Source: Caballeronia megalochromosomata
GTDB taxonomy: Bacteria > Pseudomonadota > Gammaproteobacteria > Burkholderiales > Burkholderiaceae
NCBI GenBank assembly: GCA_001580565.1
Contig: LRBF01000096.1
Span: 1-64,000 of the forward strand
Direction of reading: 5' to 3'
DNA length: 64,000 nt
The position numbers and the translations under genes are program-made. This document shows positions 28,801 to 37,128 of the stretch, piece after piece (position 1 is the stretch's first letter; every line of letters starts with the position of its first letter). Below the pieces are notes generated by a model that worked only from the letters and a program-made list of their open reading frames with translations, searched no databases and was not told the origin of the DNA.

Positions 28801-31800
28801 GGCACGGCGAGCGCCAATGCCGGCTACGTCGAGCAGAACGATGCGCCCGTCAACACGCTGCCCGCAGCGCCGACCGGACTCGAAGACACGACGCTCAGTC
28901 TCGCGGGCATCACCGTGAGCGATGTGGACGCGGGCGGCGGCACGCTTCAGGTCGCGCTCAACGTGCTGCACGGCACGCTCTTCCTGAGCGCTCTGCCCGC
29001 CGGCGTCACGGAATCTGGCGATCACACCGCGACGCTCACGCTGACCGGCACGCTCGCTTCGCTCAACAGCGCGCTCGCCAACCTGCAATACCTCGGCAAC
29101 GCGAACTTCAACGGCCCGGATACGCTGACGGTCAGCACCAACGATCGCGGCAATTTCGGCGACTTCAACGGCAACGGCATTCCCGGCGAAGCGGGCGATG
29201 CGCGCATCACCACCAGCACGCTGCCCATCGCGATCACGGCGGTCAACGACGCGCCCGTCGCCGTCCCCGATGCGGCGAGCGCGACCGAGGCCGGCGGCAA
29301 CGCCAACGCGCAGCCGGGCGTCGATCCGACCGGCAACGTGCTCACCAACGACACAGACGTCGATATCGCCACCAACGGCGACGCGCTGCGCGTCGTGCAG
29401 GTGAGCAACCAGAGCGGCACGCAAATCTTCCTGCCGAACACGGGGCGCGGCGTCATCGCCGGGCTGTACGGCACGTTGAGCCTGGGCGCGAACGGCGGCT
29501 ATCAGTACGTCGTCGACAACGCCAATGCCGCCGTGCAGGCGCTGCGGCTTTCCGGGCAGACGCTGACCGAACGCTTCACCTACGTGATCAATGACAGCGC
29601 GAACGCGAGCGCCAGCACGACGCTCACCGTGACGATCCACGGCGCGAACGACACGCCCGTCGGCGTCGACGACACCGGAACGGCTACCGAAGCGGGCGGC
29701 GTCGCGAACGGCACGCCCGGCAGCAACGCGACCGGCAACGTGCTCACCAACGACACCGACGTCGACAGCGCGGCGAACGGCGAAACGCATCGCGTGACGG
29801 GCATCACGAACCGGCCCGAAATCGCGGTCAACGCACCGCTCGCGACCGTCGCGGCGGGCACGACGAGCGGCAACGGCACGAGCATCGCGGGCGCATTCGG
29901 CACGCTGACCATCGGCGCGGACGGCTCGTATCGCTATGTCATCGACAACAACAACGCGCAGGTGCAGGCGCTCGTGCCCGCCGACGCGCCGCTCGTCGAC
30001 ACTTTCACCTATGCGCTGGCCGACGCGGGCGGGCTCTCCGATCTCGCGCAATTGCGCATCGAGGTGCACGGCGCGAACGACAATCCCGTCGCGAGCAACG
30101 ACGCGGGCGCGGCCAGCGCAGGTTCAGTCAGCACCGGCGTGAATCCCGTCGATGCGACCGGCAATGTCATCACGCAGGCGAGCCGCCCCGGCACGACCAC
30201 GCAGCCGGGCGGCAACGGCATCGACACGGACGTCGACCATACCGACAATCCGAACACGCTCCTTGTCGTGAATGGCGTCCGAACCAGCGCCGGAGCGGCG
30301 GGCGGCAGCCTCACGACGGTCACCGCGGGCACGACCGCCGCGAACGGCACGAGCATCGCGGGCCTGTACGGCACCATCCGCATCGGCGCGAATGGCGCGT
30401 ACGACTACGCGGTGGACAGCAACAACGCGGCGGTGCGCGCTCTCGCCGCCGGCGCGACGCTCACCGAAACCTTCACGTACCGCATCGTCGATACGAGCGG
30501 CCTCGCGGATCAGGCGCAACTCGTCATCACCGTGCGCGGCGTGAACGACGCGCCGACGCCTCAGACCGACATCGGCCACGCGGTGGAAGCTGGCGGCGTG
30601 AACAACGGGACGCCAGGCGTCAATCCCGCCGGCAACGTACTCGCCAACGACAGCGATCCCGAGCACGACCCGCTGACGGTGACGGCGATCCGCACGGGCG
30701 CGTCATCGGGCGCGGGCACGGCGGGCGTGCCGGGCACGCCGCTTCGAGGCGCTTTTGGCACGCTGACGCTCGGCGCGAATGGCGCGTGGCAATACGTCGT
30801 CGACAACGCCAACCCCGACGTGCAGGCGCTGCGGCTCGCGACCGACTTTCTCACCGAGCGCTTCACCTACACGGTCGCGGACTCGCACGGCGCGGCGGCG
30901 CAGGCCGAACTCGACATCGTCATTTCCGGCAAAAACGACAATCCGGTCGCGCAAAACGATGTGGCGAGCGCGATGGAAGCCGGCGGCACGCTCAACCAGA
31001 CACCGGGCGTCGATCCATCGGGCAACGCGCTGCTCAACGACACGGATGTCGACGCTGGCGACACCAAGGCCGTCGATGGCGTGCGGGCCGGCGCCGAAGC
31101 CGTGCCGGGCAGCTTCGCCGCCGTCACGGGCGCGACCGCGGTCAAAGGCACGTACGGCACGTTCACGATCAACCCGGACGGCAGCTACACCTACGTCGTC
31201 GACAACAGCCTGCCTGCCGTGCAGAGCCTGATCATCGGCCAGAGCGTGCAGGAAACTTTCACCTACCGCATGCACGACGCAGCGGGCGCGAGCGACACGG
31301 CGCAGATCTCCGTGCAGATTCGCGGCGCCTTCGATGCGCCCGTCGCCCACGACGATTTCGCCCTCGCTTCGGCGAATATCGGCAACGGCAGAGCGTTCGA
31401 CGCCGTCGGCAATGTGCTCGCCAACGACACCGACGTCGACCAGACCGACTCGCTCAGCGGCAACGCGGCTCGCGCAGGCGGCCCGGCCGCAGCCGCGCCG
31501 TTGTCGGCGATCGCACCGGGCAGCAGCAGCAGCGTCGACGCCACGATTCTGCAAGGGCAGTACGGCACGCTCTTCATCGGCGCGAACGGAACCTATCTCT
31601 ATCGCGTGGATGCGACCAATCCGACGGTCATCGCGCTGGGTCCGCTGCAAACCGTCGACGATGTCTTCACGTACCGGGTGCGGGATCGCGACGACCTGAC
31701 GGACCTCGGGCGGCTCACGATCGTCGTGCGCGGACGCAACGATGCGCCCGTTTCCCGCGACGACGCCGCAACCGCCATCGAGGCGGGCGGCGTGAACAAC

Positions 31801-33366
31801 GCGACGCCGGGCGTCGATCCGTCGGGCAACGTGCTCGCCAACGACACGGACCCCGACGGCGACGCCATCCACGTGAGCGCCGTGCAGGGCGAGAGCGGCG
31901 CGGTCGGCACGCCGCAGCACGGCGCGTACGGCACCCTGACGATGAACGCCGACGGCACCTGGCACTATGCCGTCGACAATGCATCGGCGGCGGTCCAGGC
32001 GCTGCGCACGAGCGGCCAGACGCTGCAGGACGTGTTCACCTACACGAGCGCGGACGTGCTCGGCGCGCAAGGCACGGCGCAGTTGCGCGTCACCATCGAA
32101 GGTCGCAACGACGCGCCCGTCGCGCGCGACGACAGCGGCACGGCGATCGAGGCCGGCGGTGTGAACAACGGGACGCCGGGACGCGACGCCACCGGCAATG
32201 TCCTCGCCAACGATACCGACGTCGACAGCGCGGCCAACGGCGAGACGAAGCAGGTCGTGAGCATCGCGAACGACACGGGCCGCAGCGCCGAAGCGGGACA
32301 GGCGCTGGCGGGCCATTACGGCACGCTCGTGGTGAATGCGAACGGCAGCTATGACTACGCCGTGGATAACGCCAATGCAACCGTGCAGGCGCTGCGCACG
32401 AGCGGCGACACGCTCACCGAAACGTTCACGTACCGCATGCGCGATACGGCCGGCGCGAGTTCGCAGGCCACGCTCACGGTCACGATCCACGGCGCCGACG
32501 ACACGCCCGCCCCGCACGACGACAGCAACGTCGCGAGCGATCAGACGCCTGCGCCGCAGGCACGCGGCAACGTGCTGGCCAATGACGGCGATGTCGATGC
32601 GAACGATCATCTCGACGTCGCCGGCGTGCGGTCGGAAACCGGCGCCGCCGCCGCGCCGGGACATGCGCTGGCGGGCCGCTACGGCACGCTCACGCTGAAC
32701 GCGGACGGCACGTACACCTACGCGATGGATCTGACGAACCCGCAGGCGCTGGCGGCGGCCGGGCTCGGCCAGGTGCTCCAGGACACGTTCACCTACACCG
32801 TGAGCGACACCGCGGGCGCGACCGCGCAAGCCGCGCTGGTGATCCATCTCGATATCTCATCGCCCTATATTCCGCCAGCGGGTGCGGGCCCGTACTGGAA
32901 CCAGGCACTCGCGACGACGGCCAATTCGCAGACCGAGCAAAACATCGTGCCTGTCGTGTTCGTGACGCCCGTCGTCGAGGCGGACGCGGTGCGTGCAACC
33001 GAGCGCTCGCGCGAGGCGGACGGCAGCCAGATCGGCTGGCCGCTCGAACCCGATGCGACGTTCGCGTCGCGCACCATGCCCGAGCTTCAGCCCGATCAAT
33101 TCGTCGGCGGGACGGTGCGCGACAGCCAGCTCGCGAGTACCTTCGATGAGGCGTGGATCTTCGGCCGCCACGGACGCGTGAGCCTCGACGCCGACGGCCT
33201 GCTCGCCGACCCTTCGGTGTTCGCCGCGCTCGCAGACCATCTGACGGAGGGCATGCATCCGCCCGCCGAAAAGGAGCCAGCCAGGACGGCGCAAGGCTTC
33301 GCGTCGCAATTGCATGAAGCCGCGCACAAGCTGCCCGCCGTGCGCGGCAGAGCGGCCAGCCGCTAG
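22828..33366 (+). CDS. Giant surface adhesin: LEPR-XLL, DUF4347, DUF11-like and VCBS/cadherin-like repeats
   Basis: A 3512-residue secreted-type repeat protein. Order: an N-terminal LEPR-XLL-like motif (LALEQRILFDGAAA, residues 21-34); an Ala/Pro-rich linker; a DUF4347 domain at about 91-257 (NLVVLDSRVENGGELL, IFSHGATGQF, ELYGCDIGAG); about 1600 residues of DUF11/isopeptide-like beta modules (for example VGESMTYDIVVTLPEG-like and DQGDTVEYDITISNG units); an SdrD-B-like module at about 1882-2000; one cadherin-like unit; nine VCBS-type repeats at about 2141-3342; and a 170-residue unique tail. There is no Sec signal peptide and no C-terminal RTX nonapeptide array. It starts a five-gene operon with TolC-, HlyD- and M50-type proteins, so it is probably the exported substrate of that machinery and acts in surface or cell-cell adhesion. 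Exact function unknown. Confidence 0.9.
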   Translation: MDKLSSSWHVSDHMRPRSVALALEQRILFDGAAASAADHQHHADPAHAAAAAAAASEPVPTQEARTDARTGTAVPPAPVAAAPAAAPVTPRNLVVLDSRVENGGELLAQTPPGTQVLVVQPGQNAIDAITAALAGMGHADSVQIFSHGATGQFTLGNQTFTSATLAQMTGALGTWRSHLNPDADIELYGCDIGAGAAGKALVQTLASTTGAAVGASDDATGSASLGGDWTLEVASGTLDKPIALSAYALAHYDHLLADANPTVTLATATQDVLLGNQFSFNVSFSNPSTQVGYGPYVDLLVPATGRDGNDGVTFVSASYLGQAVTAFTVTFDANGHAVHPLAKDASGNALVINAATYGLRPGDELVVLELPFASVAQGQPAITVQVNAQLSNLADTAFSNSSPDLTIGARGGFQFGNDSLDNPTTDPTIIETALQDFTVHPTVVSLKQTVNTPEGETATGPNFVRTETVTATAATGQTLTDVVINQDVPANVQITAITPGAGGTITSLTLQDGSVLTNAALINAAINSDTVFIRSYSVEYASLSGSADTVVSFYVPQTDASGASVINPTTGAPVTIAFGTASGSGQWVPLDPRDLTPPNTSVAFSGSADGTGTTFVAKAATLEKQVSEQTDTGTAGVTPGDTLAYSLDVALSDYFALGKTQLGAGQFIVTDQLGDGQTLTGTPTLTYTQDGVTHTVALVATRTVNANGTTTLAFDIGASIAAAGALQPGALAGDIISDGTLQGATTARIDYLAVVGQRYTTSYTQSDINEGDSFGNHATVAATLLLDRLNLTGGSVSDDSSTTSTVPTHQVDIALVTVNGTTPPASGELNPGDVVTFSLRYDLVTGDYERFSLAAYLPLPLLNATGINWTQGGSVGQWSFGAANTNAGGLASVTEGSGNSLVFDFGSFATNATGGSTIQILFTMRVGDQPYADQRSFDVLAQSSQVTTIAHTPLVSSDVAVVASVAEPVLDIRQGVVSSSDGTVSGTTGTWNAPGSAGVPFAGSVTDVKAVDGNVIGIDGGDTVRLATAIKNTGGGGAFDASTTVTLPGGLQFVGGTLAAADLAIYRGDGTRLTAGVDYSVSGNTITFLDAGGVATLTAGRAGTAADQAGSNVVVISYDATVIGSIAAGSTLQTSAALTHYASVEGGTDFTPTDLTDTASEQIAAPAVSVRYGGGTLDDADSSASHTTGSDLVIGESMTYDIVVTLPEGSTRNLRVDDLIPAGLRLDTSFNGGLGYQIITTAAGSAALAADFNGSVSVASLAALSGQLGADGAGARWTFATTAATADNNGANDSFVIRVHLVASNTTGNQAGVTLADPGRLVYSDPDGDTPNGAAALDRTVAQSGAAPTVVIREPTLQVTQTTPALPRFGVDQGDTVEYDITISNGAAATDFNAFDVSFLDTLPAQLGNLAILGVTYQNGATNHGGPDFELAGGQLRTAAGANVDIAKGGSVTIRVSGTVLASAASVPSFDNTATARWTSLDGTTSASADPAGERTGADGLLNSGALNDYRTSATLTVPVAQVVTISRVGGLADTPAPSPTDASDESVTVGEVIRYRVVSLLAEGATNDYSLQVTLQNGLRFINDGTARIVFISNNGITTDITSLVTGGTLNETGNETSPEALPITPDLSGAAPTGVLNAANISVATDANGNEIITFRLGNIVNRDNDADLEGISLEFNTRVANQASNTAGAALTTSAVDRSGTNLLSTADTVREDIVEPAFTGVQKQVYGFDPGVGTNSGTAQVDVRFTQSGTSPAYDVVLNDSFTGATGYTFDHLVINGTTYTAAQLAGIGAAVNTSSGLRLTFAELAVNSQVQVFYSADVPNAAPIAPTNATLTWTSLPDSFTNWGGSGVGVAGTADGERTGSGTSPNTYVRTSAAGLGVVSGTLWDDTASATASATPDGPGLAGQTVTLTWAGVDGNLTTAADNLVYTATTDANGHYAFGVLPLGVYRIQAPTGTITYPQPVGALAVRIDSDAATPLGTIGFTLADGGTASANAGYVEQNDAPVNTLPAAPTGLEDTTLSLAGITVSDVDAGGGTLQVALNVLHGTLFLSALPAGVTESGDHTATLTLTGTLASLNSALANLQYLGNANFNGPDTLTVSTNDRGNFGDFNGNGIPGEAGDARITTSTLPIAITAVNDAPVAVPDAASATEAGGNANAQPGVDPTGNVLTNDTDVDIATNGDALRVVQVSNQSGTQIFLPNTGRGVIAGLYGTLSLGANGGYQYVVDNANAAVQALRLSGQTLTERFTYVINDSANASASTTLTVTIHGANDTPVGVDDTGTATEAGGVANGTPGSNATGNVLTNDTDVDSAANGETHRVTGITNRPEIAVNAPLATVAAGTTSGNGTSIAGAFGTLTIGADGSYRYVIDNNNAQVQALVPADAPLVDTFTYALADAGGLSDLAQLRIEVHGANDNPVASNDAGAASAGSVSTGVNPVDATGNVITQASRPGTTTQPGGNGIDTDVDHTDNPNTLLVVNGVRTSAGAAGGSLTTVTAGTTAANGTSIAGLYGTIRIGANGAYDYAVDSNNAAVRALAAGATLTETFTYRIVDTSGLADQAQLVITVRGVNDAPTPQTDIGHAVEAGGVNNGTPGVNPAGNVLANDSDPEHDPLTVTAIRTGASSGAGTAGVPGTPLRGAFGTLTLGANGAWQYVVDNANPDVQALRLATDFLTERFTYTVADSHGAAAQAELDIVISGKNDNPVAQNDVASAMEAGGTLNQTPGVDPSGNALLNDTDVDAGDTKAVDGVRAGAEAVPGSFAAVTGATAVKGTYGTFTINPDGSYTYVVDNSLPAVQSLIIGQSVQETFTYRMHDAAGASDTAQISVQIRGAFDAPVAHDDFALASANIGNGRAFDAVGNVLANDTDVDQTDSLSGNAARAGGPAAAAPLSAIAPGSSSSVDATILQGQYGTLFIGANGTYLYRVDATNPTVIALGPLQTVDDVFTYRVRDRDDLTDLGRLTIVVRGRNDAPVSRDDAATAIEAGGVNNATPGVDPSGNVLANDTDPDGDAIHVSAVQGESGAVGTPQHGAYGTLTMNADGTWHYAVDNASAAVQALRTSGQTLQDVFTYTSADVLGAQGTAQLRVTIEGRNDAPVARDDSGTAIEAGGVNNGTPGRDATGNVLANDTDVDSAANGETKQVVSIANDTGRSAEAGQALAGHYGTLVVNANGSYDYAVDNANATVQALRTSGDTLTETFTYRMRDTAGASSQATLTVTIHGADDTPAPHDDSNVASDQTPAPQARGNVLANDGDVDANDHLDVAGVRSETGAAAAPGHALAGRYGTLTLNADGTYTYAMDLTNPQALAAAGLGQVLQDTFTYTVSDTAGATAQAALVIHLDISSPYIPPAGAGPYWNQALATTANSQTEQNIVPVVFVTPVVEADAVRATERSREADGSQIGWPLEPDATFASRTMPELQPDQFVGGTVRDSQLASTFDEAWIFGRHGRVSLDADGLLADPSVFAALADHLTEGMHPPAEKEPARTAQGFASQLHEAAHKLPAVRGRAASR
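29247..32856 (+). repeat. Nine tandem VCBS/cadherin-like repeats in the adhesin gene
   Basis: Each unit of about 370-460 bp begins near NDAPVA.DD and continues with EAGG...NGTPG...GNVLANDTDVD, then YGTL.....G.Y.Y.VDN and a closing ETFTYR..D. Unit starts are near 29247, 29647, 30078, 30544, 30938, 31331, 31738, 32107 and 32497. The third and sixth units are the most diverged. The copies are similar enough for homologous recombination and could vary in number between strains; this also makes the region hard to assemble from short reads. Confidence 0.85.
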
Positions 33367-33388
33367 CTCTCGAACGAGGATTCGCGCC

Positions 33389-35017
33389 ATGCCACGACAT
33401 CAGCCGCATCTGTCAGGAGCCGCGGTCGCCTTTGCACTGTGCGTCCTCGCGGGCTGCTCGTCCCTCCAGCCGCAACCCGCGACGACCGATCAGATTCGCG
33501 ACCGCGTCGTCACCGACCAGCTCGCCATGTATGACGCGCAGGAACCCGTGAAAGGCCCCATCACGTTCTATCAGGCGGCGGCGCGGGCGCTCAAGTACAA
33601 CCTCGACTATCGGCTCAAGCTGATGGAAAGCGCACTCGCCGCGAATCTGCGCGATGTCTCGACCAATGCGCTCTTGCCGCAACTGGTGGCCTCGGCGGGC
33701 TACTCGTATCGCAGCAATGACTCGGGCGGAACGTCGATCGGCATCGAGGATCGTCAGGTGAGCTTGCGGCCGTCCACCTCGGAGCAGCGCTATCACGAAC
33801 TGGTGTCGCTCGGCATGACGTGGAACCTGATCGATTTCGGCATGGCGTATTACCGCACGCAGCAACGCTCCGACCAGATGCTGATGGCCGAGGAGCGCCG
33901 CCGCAAGGTCGCGCAGAACGTGCTCCAGGACGTGCGCAACGCCTACTGGCGCGCGCTCTCCGCGCAGCGCCTGAAGCCGGAAGTCGATCAGTTGATCGCC
34001 CGCACGCAGGCCGCGCTGCGCAATGCGCACGAGGCGCAGGACAAGGGACTCATGCCGCGGCAGGACGTGCTCGCCTATCAGCGCGCGCTGCTCGACGCCA
34101 TTTCGCTCCTGACCGTGCGCCGGCAGGATCTGGAATTCGCGCAGGCCGAACTGGTCGCGCTGATGTCGCTGCCGCCCGGCACGCCGCTCGTGCTCGCCGA
34201 TACCAACGACGGCGCGCTGCCATTGCCGCCCCTCTCCACGCCGCAGCCGACGCTCGAACTGATCGCCCTGCAGAACCGCCCGGAAATCATGGAGGAGTGG
34301 TATCGCAAGCGGGTCAACGAGAACGACATCAAGATCGCCAAGGCGCAGTTGTGGCCGAACATCGGCATCGACATGAACGTGAACTACGACTCCAACACCT
34401 ATCTCTACAACAACTACTGGGCGGCGGTGGGCGTGCGCGTGTCGCTGAACCTGTTCCGGCTGCTGCAACTGCCGGCGCTGAACGAGCAGGCCGCCTCGCA
34501 GGAGCAGACCGACAACCTGCGGCGCATGGCGCTTTCGATGGCGATTCTCACGCAGGTGCGCATCGGCTCGCTGCGATATCAGCTCGCGTTGCAGGAACTG
34601 AGCTTCGCCGACGACAGCCTGCGCGTGGATCACGATCTCCTCGATTACGCCAATGCCGCCCGCACGGCGTCGATCGGGTCCGAGCTGGAAGTGATCCGCG
34701 CCGAAGGGCGTTATCTGCTGTCGCGCTATCTGCGCGAGGCGGCGTATTCCGACTGCCAGTCGGCATGGGGACGGCTCTACAACTCGCTCGGCTACGACGT
34801 GATGCCCGATGCCATCGCCAAAGACGACGTCGATACGCTCGCACTCGAAATCAAGCGCACGATGACGCGGCAGGAAACGTATCTGCCGAGGCTTCCCGCT
34901 CCCGATTCAGCCGCGCCGCTCGCGCCGTTCGGGCAGACGTCGCCGCCCGCGCCTGACATCGCGCAACCGCTTGTCGCCCACCCTGCCGGAGCAAGCGATG
35001 CGTTATCCGTGCGCTGA
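33389..35017 (+). CDS. TolC-family outer-membrane efflux lipoprotein
   Basis: A 542-residue outer-membrane factor. It begins with a lipoprotein signal, lipobox LAGC with Cys23, and then two long alpha-helical/beta-strand repeats of the TolC/OEP type (YQAAARALKYNLDYRLKLMESAL at the start of repeat 1; ALQNRPEIMEEWYRKRVNENDIKIAKAQLWPNIGIDM at the start of repeat 2). It should form the trimeric tunnel across periplasm and outer membrane. GAGGA eight bases upstream supports the ATG at 33389. It follows the adhesin gene by 22 bp, and its end overlaps the next gene by 20 bp, showing one transcription unit. The C-terminal 60 residues are proline-rich and not part of the barrel. Confidence 0.9.
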   Translation: MPRHQPHLSGAAVAFALCVLAGCSSLQPQPATTDQIRDRVVTDQLAMYDAQEPVKGPITFYQAAARALKYNLDYRLKLMESALAANLRDVSTNALLPQLVASAGYSYRSNDSGGTSIGIEDRQVSLRPSTSEQRYHELVSLGMTWNLIDFGMAYYRTQQRSDQMLMAEERRRKVAQNVLQDVRNAYWRALSAQRLKPEVDQLIARTQAALRNAHEAQDKGLMPRQDVLAYQRALLDAISLLTVRRQDLEFAQAELVALMSLPPGTPLVLADTNDGALPLPPLSTPQPTLELIALQNRPEIMEEWYRKRVNENDIKIAKAQLWPNIGIDMNVNYDSNTYLYNNYWAAVGVRVSLNLFRLLQLPALNEQAASQEQTDNLRRMALSMAILTQVRIGSLRYQLALQELSFADDSLRVDHDLLDYANAARTASIGSELEVIRAEGRYLLSRYLREAAYSDCQSAWGRLYNSLGYDVMPDAIAKDDVDTLALEIKRTMTRQETYLPRLPAPDSAAPLAPFGQTSPPAPDIAQPLVAHPAGASDALSVR

Positions 35018-35768
35018 ACGCTTTCGCCTCGCAGCCGCGCTCCTGCTGTTCGCGCTGCCGCTCGCGCAAGCCGCGAAGCCCGCCGCCGGCGAGGGCCTCG
35101 ACGATCCCAACGCGATCCGCGTGCTGCTCGCGCCCAGTCTCGAAACCACGCTGTCGAGCGAGATGAACGGCACCGTCACCGATCTGCACGCGTCGCTCGG
35201 CAAGCCGATCGCGAAAAACGCCGTGATCGCGCAGATGAACTGCGCCGAAGTGCAGGCGCGCGCGAGCGTCGCGAAAGCGGAACTGAACATGGCGAACCAG
35301 AATCTCGCCGCCAAGCGCAGCCTGCGCGATCTGAAAGCGGCAGGCGATATCGAAGTGGCGATGGCGTCCACCGACGTCGAGAAGGCCAAGGGCGCGCTCT
35401 CGCTCGCGAAAGCGCAGCTCGGCTATTGCCAGGTGATCGCGCCTTTCAGCGGACGCATCGCCAAGGTGTATGTCAAGCCGTATCAGACCGTCAGCGCGGG
35501 CACGCCGATCGTCGATCTGGTCAGCGACGGCGCCCTCAAGGTGCGGCTGAACGTGCCGTCCGCGCTGCTCGTCAGGCTGCGCTCGGGCAGCCGGCTCGAC
35601 ATCACCATCCATGAAACCGGCAAGACCTATGCGGCGCACGTGAGCGCGGTCAACGCGCGCGTCGACGCGGTCGCGCAGACGGTCGAACTCGAAGCGCAGC
35701 TCGACGGCGCGCCGCCGGATCTCGTCGCGGGCATGAGCGGCGTCGCACGGATTCCGCCGAGTCCATGA
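34998..35768 (+). CDS. HlyD/RND-type periplasmic adaptor protein (short)
   Basis: A 256-residue membrane-fusion protein. A cleavable signal peptide (RLAAALLLFALPLAQA) is followed by the first half of the lipoyl-like domain (SSEMNGTVTDLHASLGKPI), a short alpha hairpin (residues about 80-135), the second lipoyl half with LGYCQVIAPFSGRIAKVYVK, and a beta-barrel part (LVSDGALKVRLNVPSAL). It lacks a membrane anchor and is shorter than usual adaptors. The ATG at 34998 is chosen because the signal peptide starts there; it overlaps the tolC-like gene by 20 bp. It should link the inner-membrane parts to the TolC-like tunnel. Confidence 0.87.
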   Translation: MRYPCAERFRLAAALLLFALPLAQAAKPAAGEGLDDPNAIRVLLAPSLETTLSSEMNGTVTDLHASLGKPIAKNAVIAQMNCAEVQARASVAKAELNMANQNLAAKRSLRDLKAAGDIEVAMASTDVEKAKGALSLAKAQLGYCQVIAPFSGRIAKVYVKPYQTVSAGTPIVDLVSDGALKVRLNVPSALLVRLRSGSRLDITIHETGKTYAAHVSAVNARVDAVAQTVELEAQLDGAPPDLVAGMSGVARIPPSP

Positions 35769-35778
35769 ACCAGCCGCG

Positions 35779-37128
35779 ATGAACGAACCCTTTCCTCCCG
35801 CGCCGCTTCTGCTCTATCTGGACGCGCTGCGCGAGCGCGCGATGGCCGCCGAATCCGTCGATGCGCTCGCGTTCACGATGGCCAACGATCTGCATGCGGT
35901 GCAGCCCTTCCGGCAGGCGCTCGTGTTCGCCGATCGCGGCAGGCATTGCGAGCTCGTGTGCGCATCCGGCCTCGCCGCGCCCGCCGAGGATTCGCCCTAC
36001 CTCGTCTGGCTCAGGCGCGCGAGCGCGTGGATCGCGGCGCAACTCGCGAGCGACGAGCCGCAATGGTTCGCGCGCGACGCCGTCGATCCGCCGCCCGACA
36101 TCGCCGATGGCTGGGCGGAATGGTGGCCGACGGGCGTCTGGTGCGTGCCGGTGCATGCGCCCAACGGCAAGCGGCTCGCGCTGCTATTCGTACTGCTCGA
36201 CGATCCGCCGGCCGAAGCCTTCGCCGCCGTGCTGCGCGGCACGGTAAGGACCTGGGGCTACTGCTGGTGGTCGCTCACGCGGCGCAGCCTGCGCTTCGGC
36301 TGGCGGCCGAAGCGCAGGCACGTGCTCGCCGCGTGCGCGGCCGCCGCGCTGCTGCTTTTCGTTCCGGTGCGGCAGACCGTGCTCGCGCCCGCCGAAATCG
36401 TCTCGGGCAACGCGCGCATCATCAGCTCGCCGATCGATGGCGTCATCGCTTCGCTCGCCGTGCGGCCCAATCAGCGCGTGGACGCGGGCGCGCTGCTGTT
36501 CTCGCTCGACGAAACGTCGCTGAAAAGCCGTGTCGACGTGCTGCAAAGGCAGGTCGCCGTCGCGGATGCCGAGCTCACCGCCGCGAGCCAGCGCGCCTTC
36601 GACAACGCGCAGAGCAAGAACGAGCTGACCGTGCTGAACGGCGTCGCGGAACAGCGCCGCGCGGAACTCGCCGCGGTGACGGCGCAGTTGCAGCGCACGC
36701 GTGTCTTCGCGCCGGAAAACGGCGTGGCCGTGTTCGGCGATCCGAACGACTGGATCGGCAAGCCGGTCGTGACCGGCGAGCGCATCCTGCAACTCGCCGA
36801 TCCGGGCAAGCCCGCGATCCTCATCCATCTCGCCGTCGCGGACGCCATCGCGCTCGATTCCGGCGACGAGGTCACGCTCTATCTGACCGCGTGGCCGCTC
36901 GCGCCGCTGCACGGCCGCATCGTCGAGACGAGCTACGAAGCGAAGACGACCGAGGATGACATCGTCGCGTACCGGCTGCTCGCGAGCGTCGATGACGACG
37001 CAAACGAACGTGAGCATGCGCGGCTCGGCCTGCACGGCACCGCGAAGCTGTATGGCCGGCCGGTGAGCCTCGCGTACTACCTGCTGCGCCGGCCGCTCGC
37101 CGCGCTGCGCGCCTGGTCCGGGCTGTGA
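35779..37128 (+). CDS. HlyD-type adaptor with GAF-like cytoplasmic N-domain
   Basis: A 449-residue protein with an unusual layout. Residues about 15-165 form a soluble domain that resembles GAF sensor domains (VDALAFTMANDLHAVQPFRQALVFADR, then GVWCVPVHAPNGKRLALLFVL). One membrane segment follows at about 180-198 (LAACAAAALLLFVPV), and then a periplasmic HlyD-like part with the lipoyl halves (ISSPIDGVIASLAVRPNQRVDAGALLFSLDE split around a helical hairpin, and RVFAPENGVAVFGDPNDWIG) and a barrel domain. So a cytoplasmic sensor-like module is joined to a periplasmic adaptor. It follows the short adaptor by 10 bp, and its TGA overlaps the ATG of the M50 gene. The GAF assignment is by appearance and should be treated as tentative. 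Confidence 0.82.
   Translation: MNEPFPPAPLLLYLDALRERAMAAESVDALAFTMANDLHAVQPFRQALVFADRGRHCELVCASGLAAPAEDSPYLVWLRRASAWIAAQLASDEPQWFARDAVDPPPDIADGWAEWWPTGVWCVPVHAPNGKRLALLFVLLDDPPAEAFAAVLRGTVRTWGYCWWSLTRRSLRFGWRPKRRHVLAACAAAALLLFVPVRQTVLAPAEIVSGNARIISSPIDGVIASLAVRPNQRVDAGALLFSLDETSLKSRVDVLQRQVAVADAELTAASQRAFDNAQSKNELTVLNGVAEQRRAELAAVTAQLQRTRVFAPENGVAVFGDPNDWIGKPVVTGERILQLADPGKPAILIHLAVADAIALDSGDEVTLYLTAWPLAPLHGRIVETSYEAKTTEDDIVAYRLLASVDDDANEREHARLGLHGTAKLYGRPVSLAYYLLRRPLAALRAWSGL

Noticed and set aside
28090-32847. Long minus-strand frames (659 and 714 codons) under the VCBS repeats
   Set aside because: They repeat with the plus-strand repeats and are low-complexity antisense translations of them.
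32857-33366. Possible RTX or type I C-terminal secretion signal in the adhesin
   Set aside because: No GGxGxDxxx repeats are present in the tail; the last 170 residues are unique sequence.
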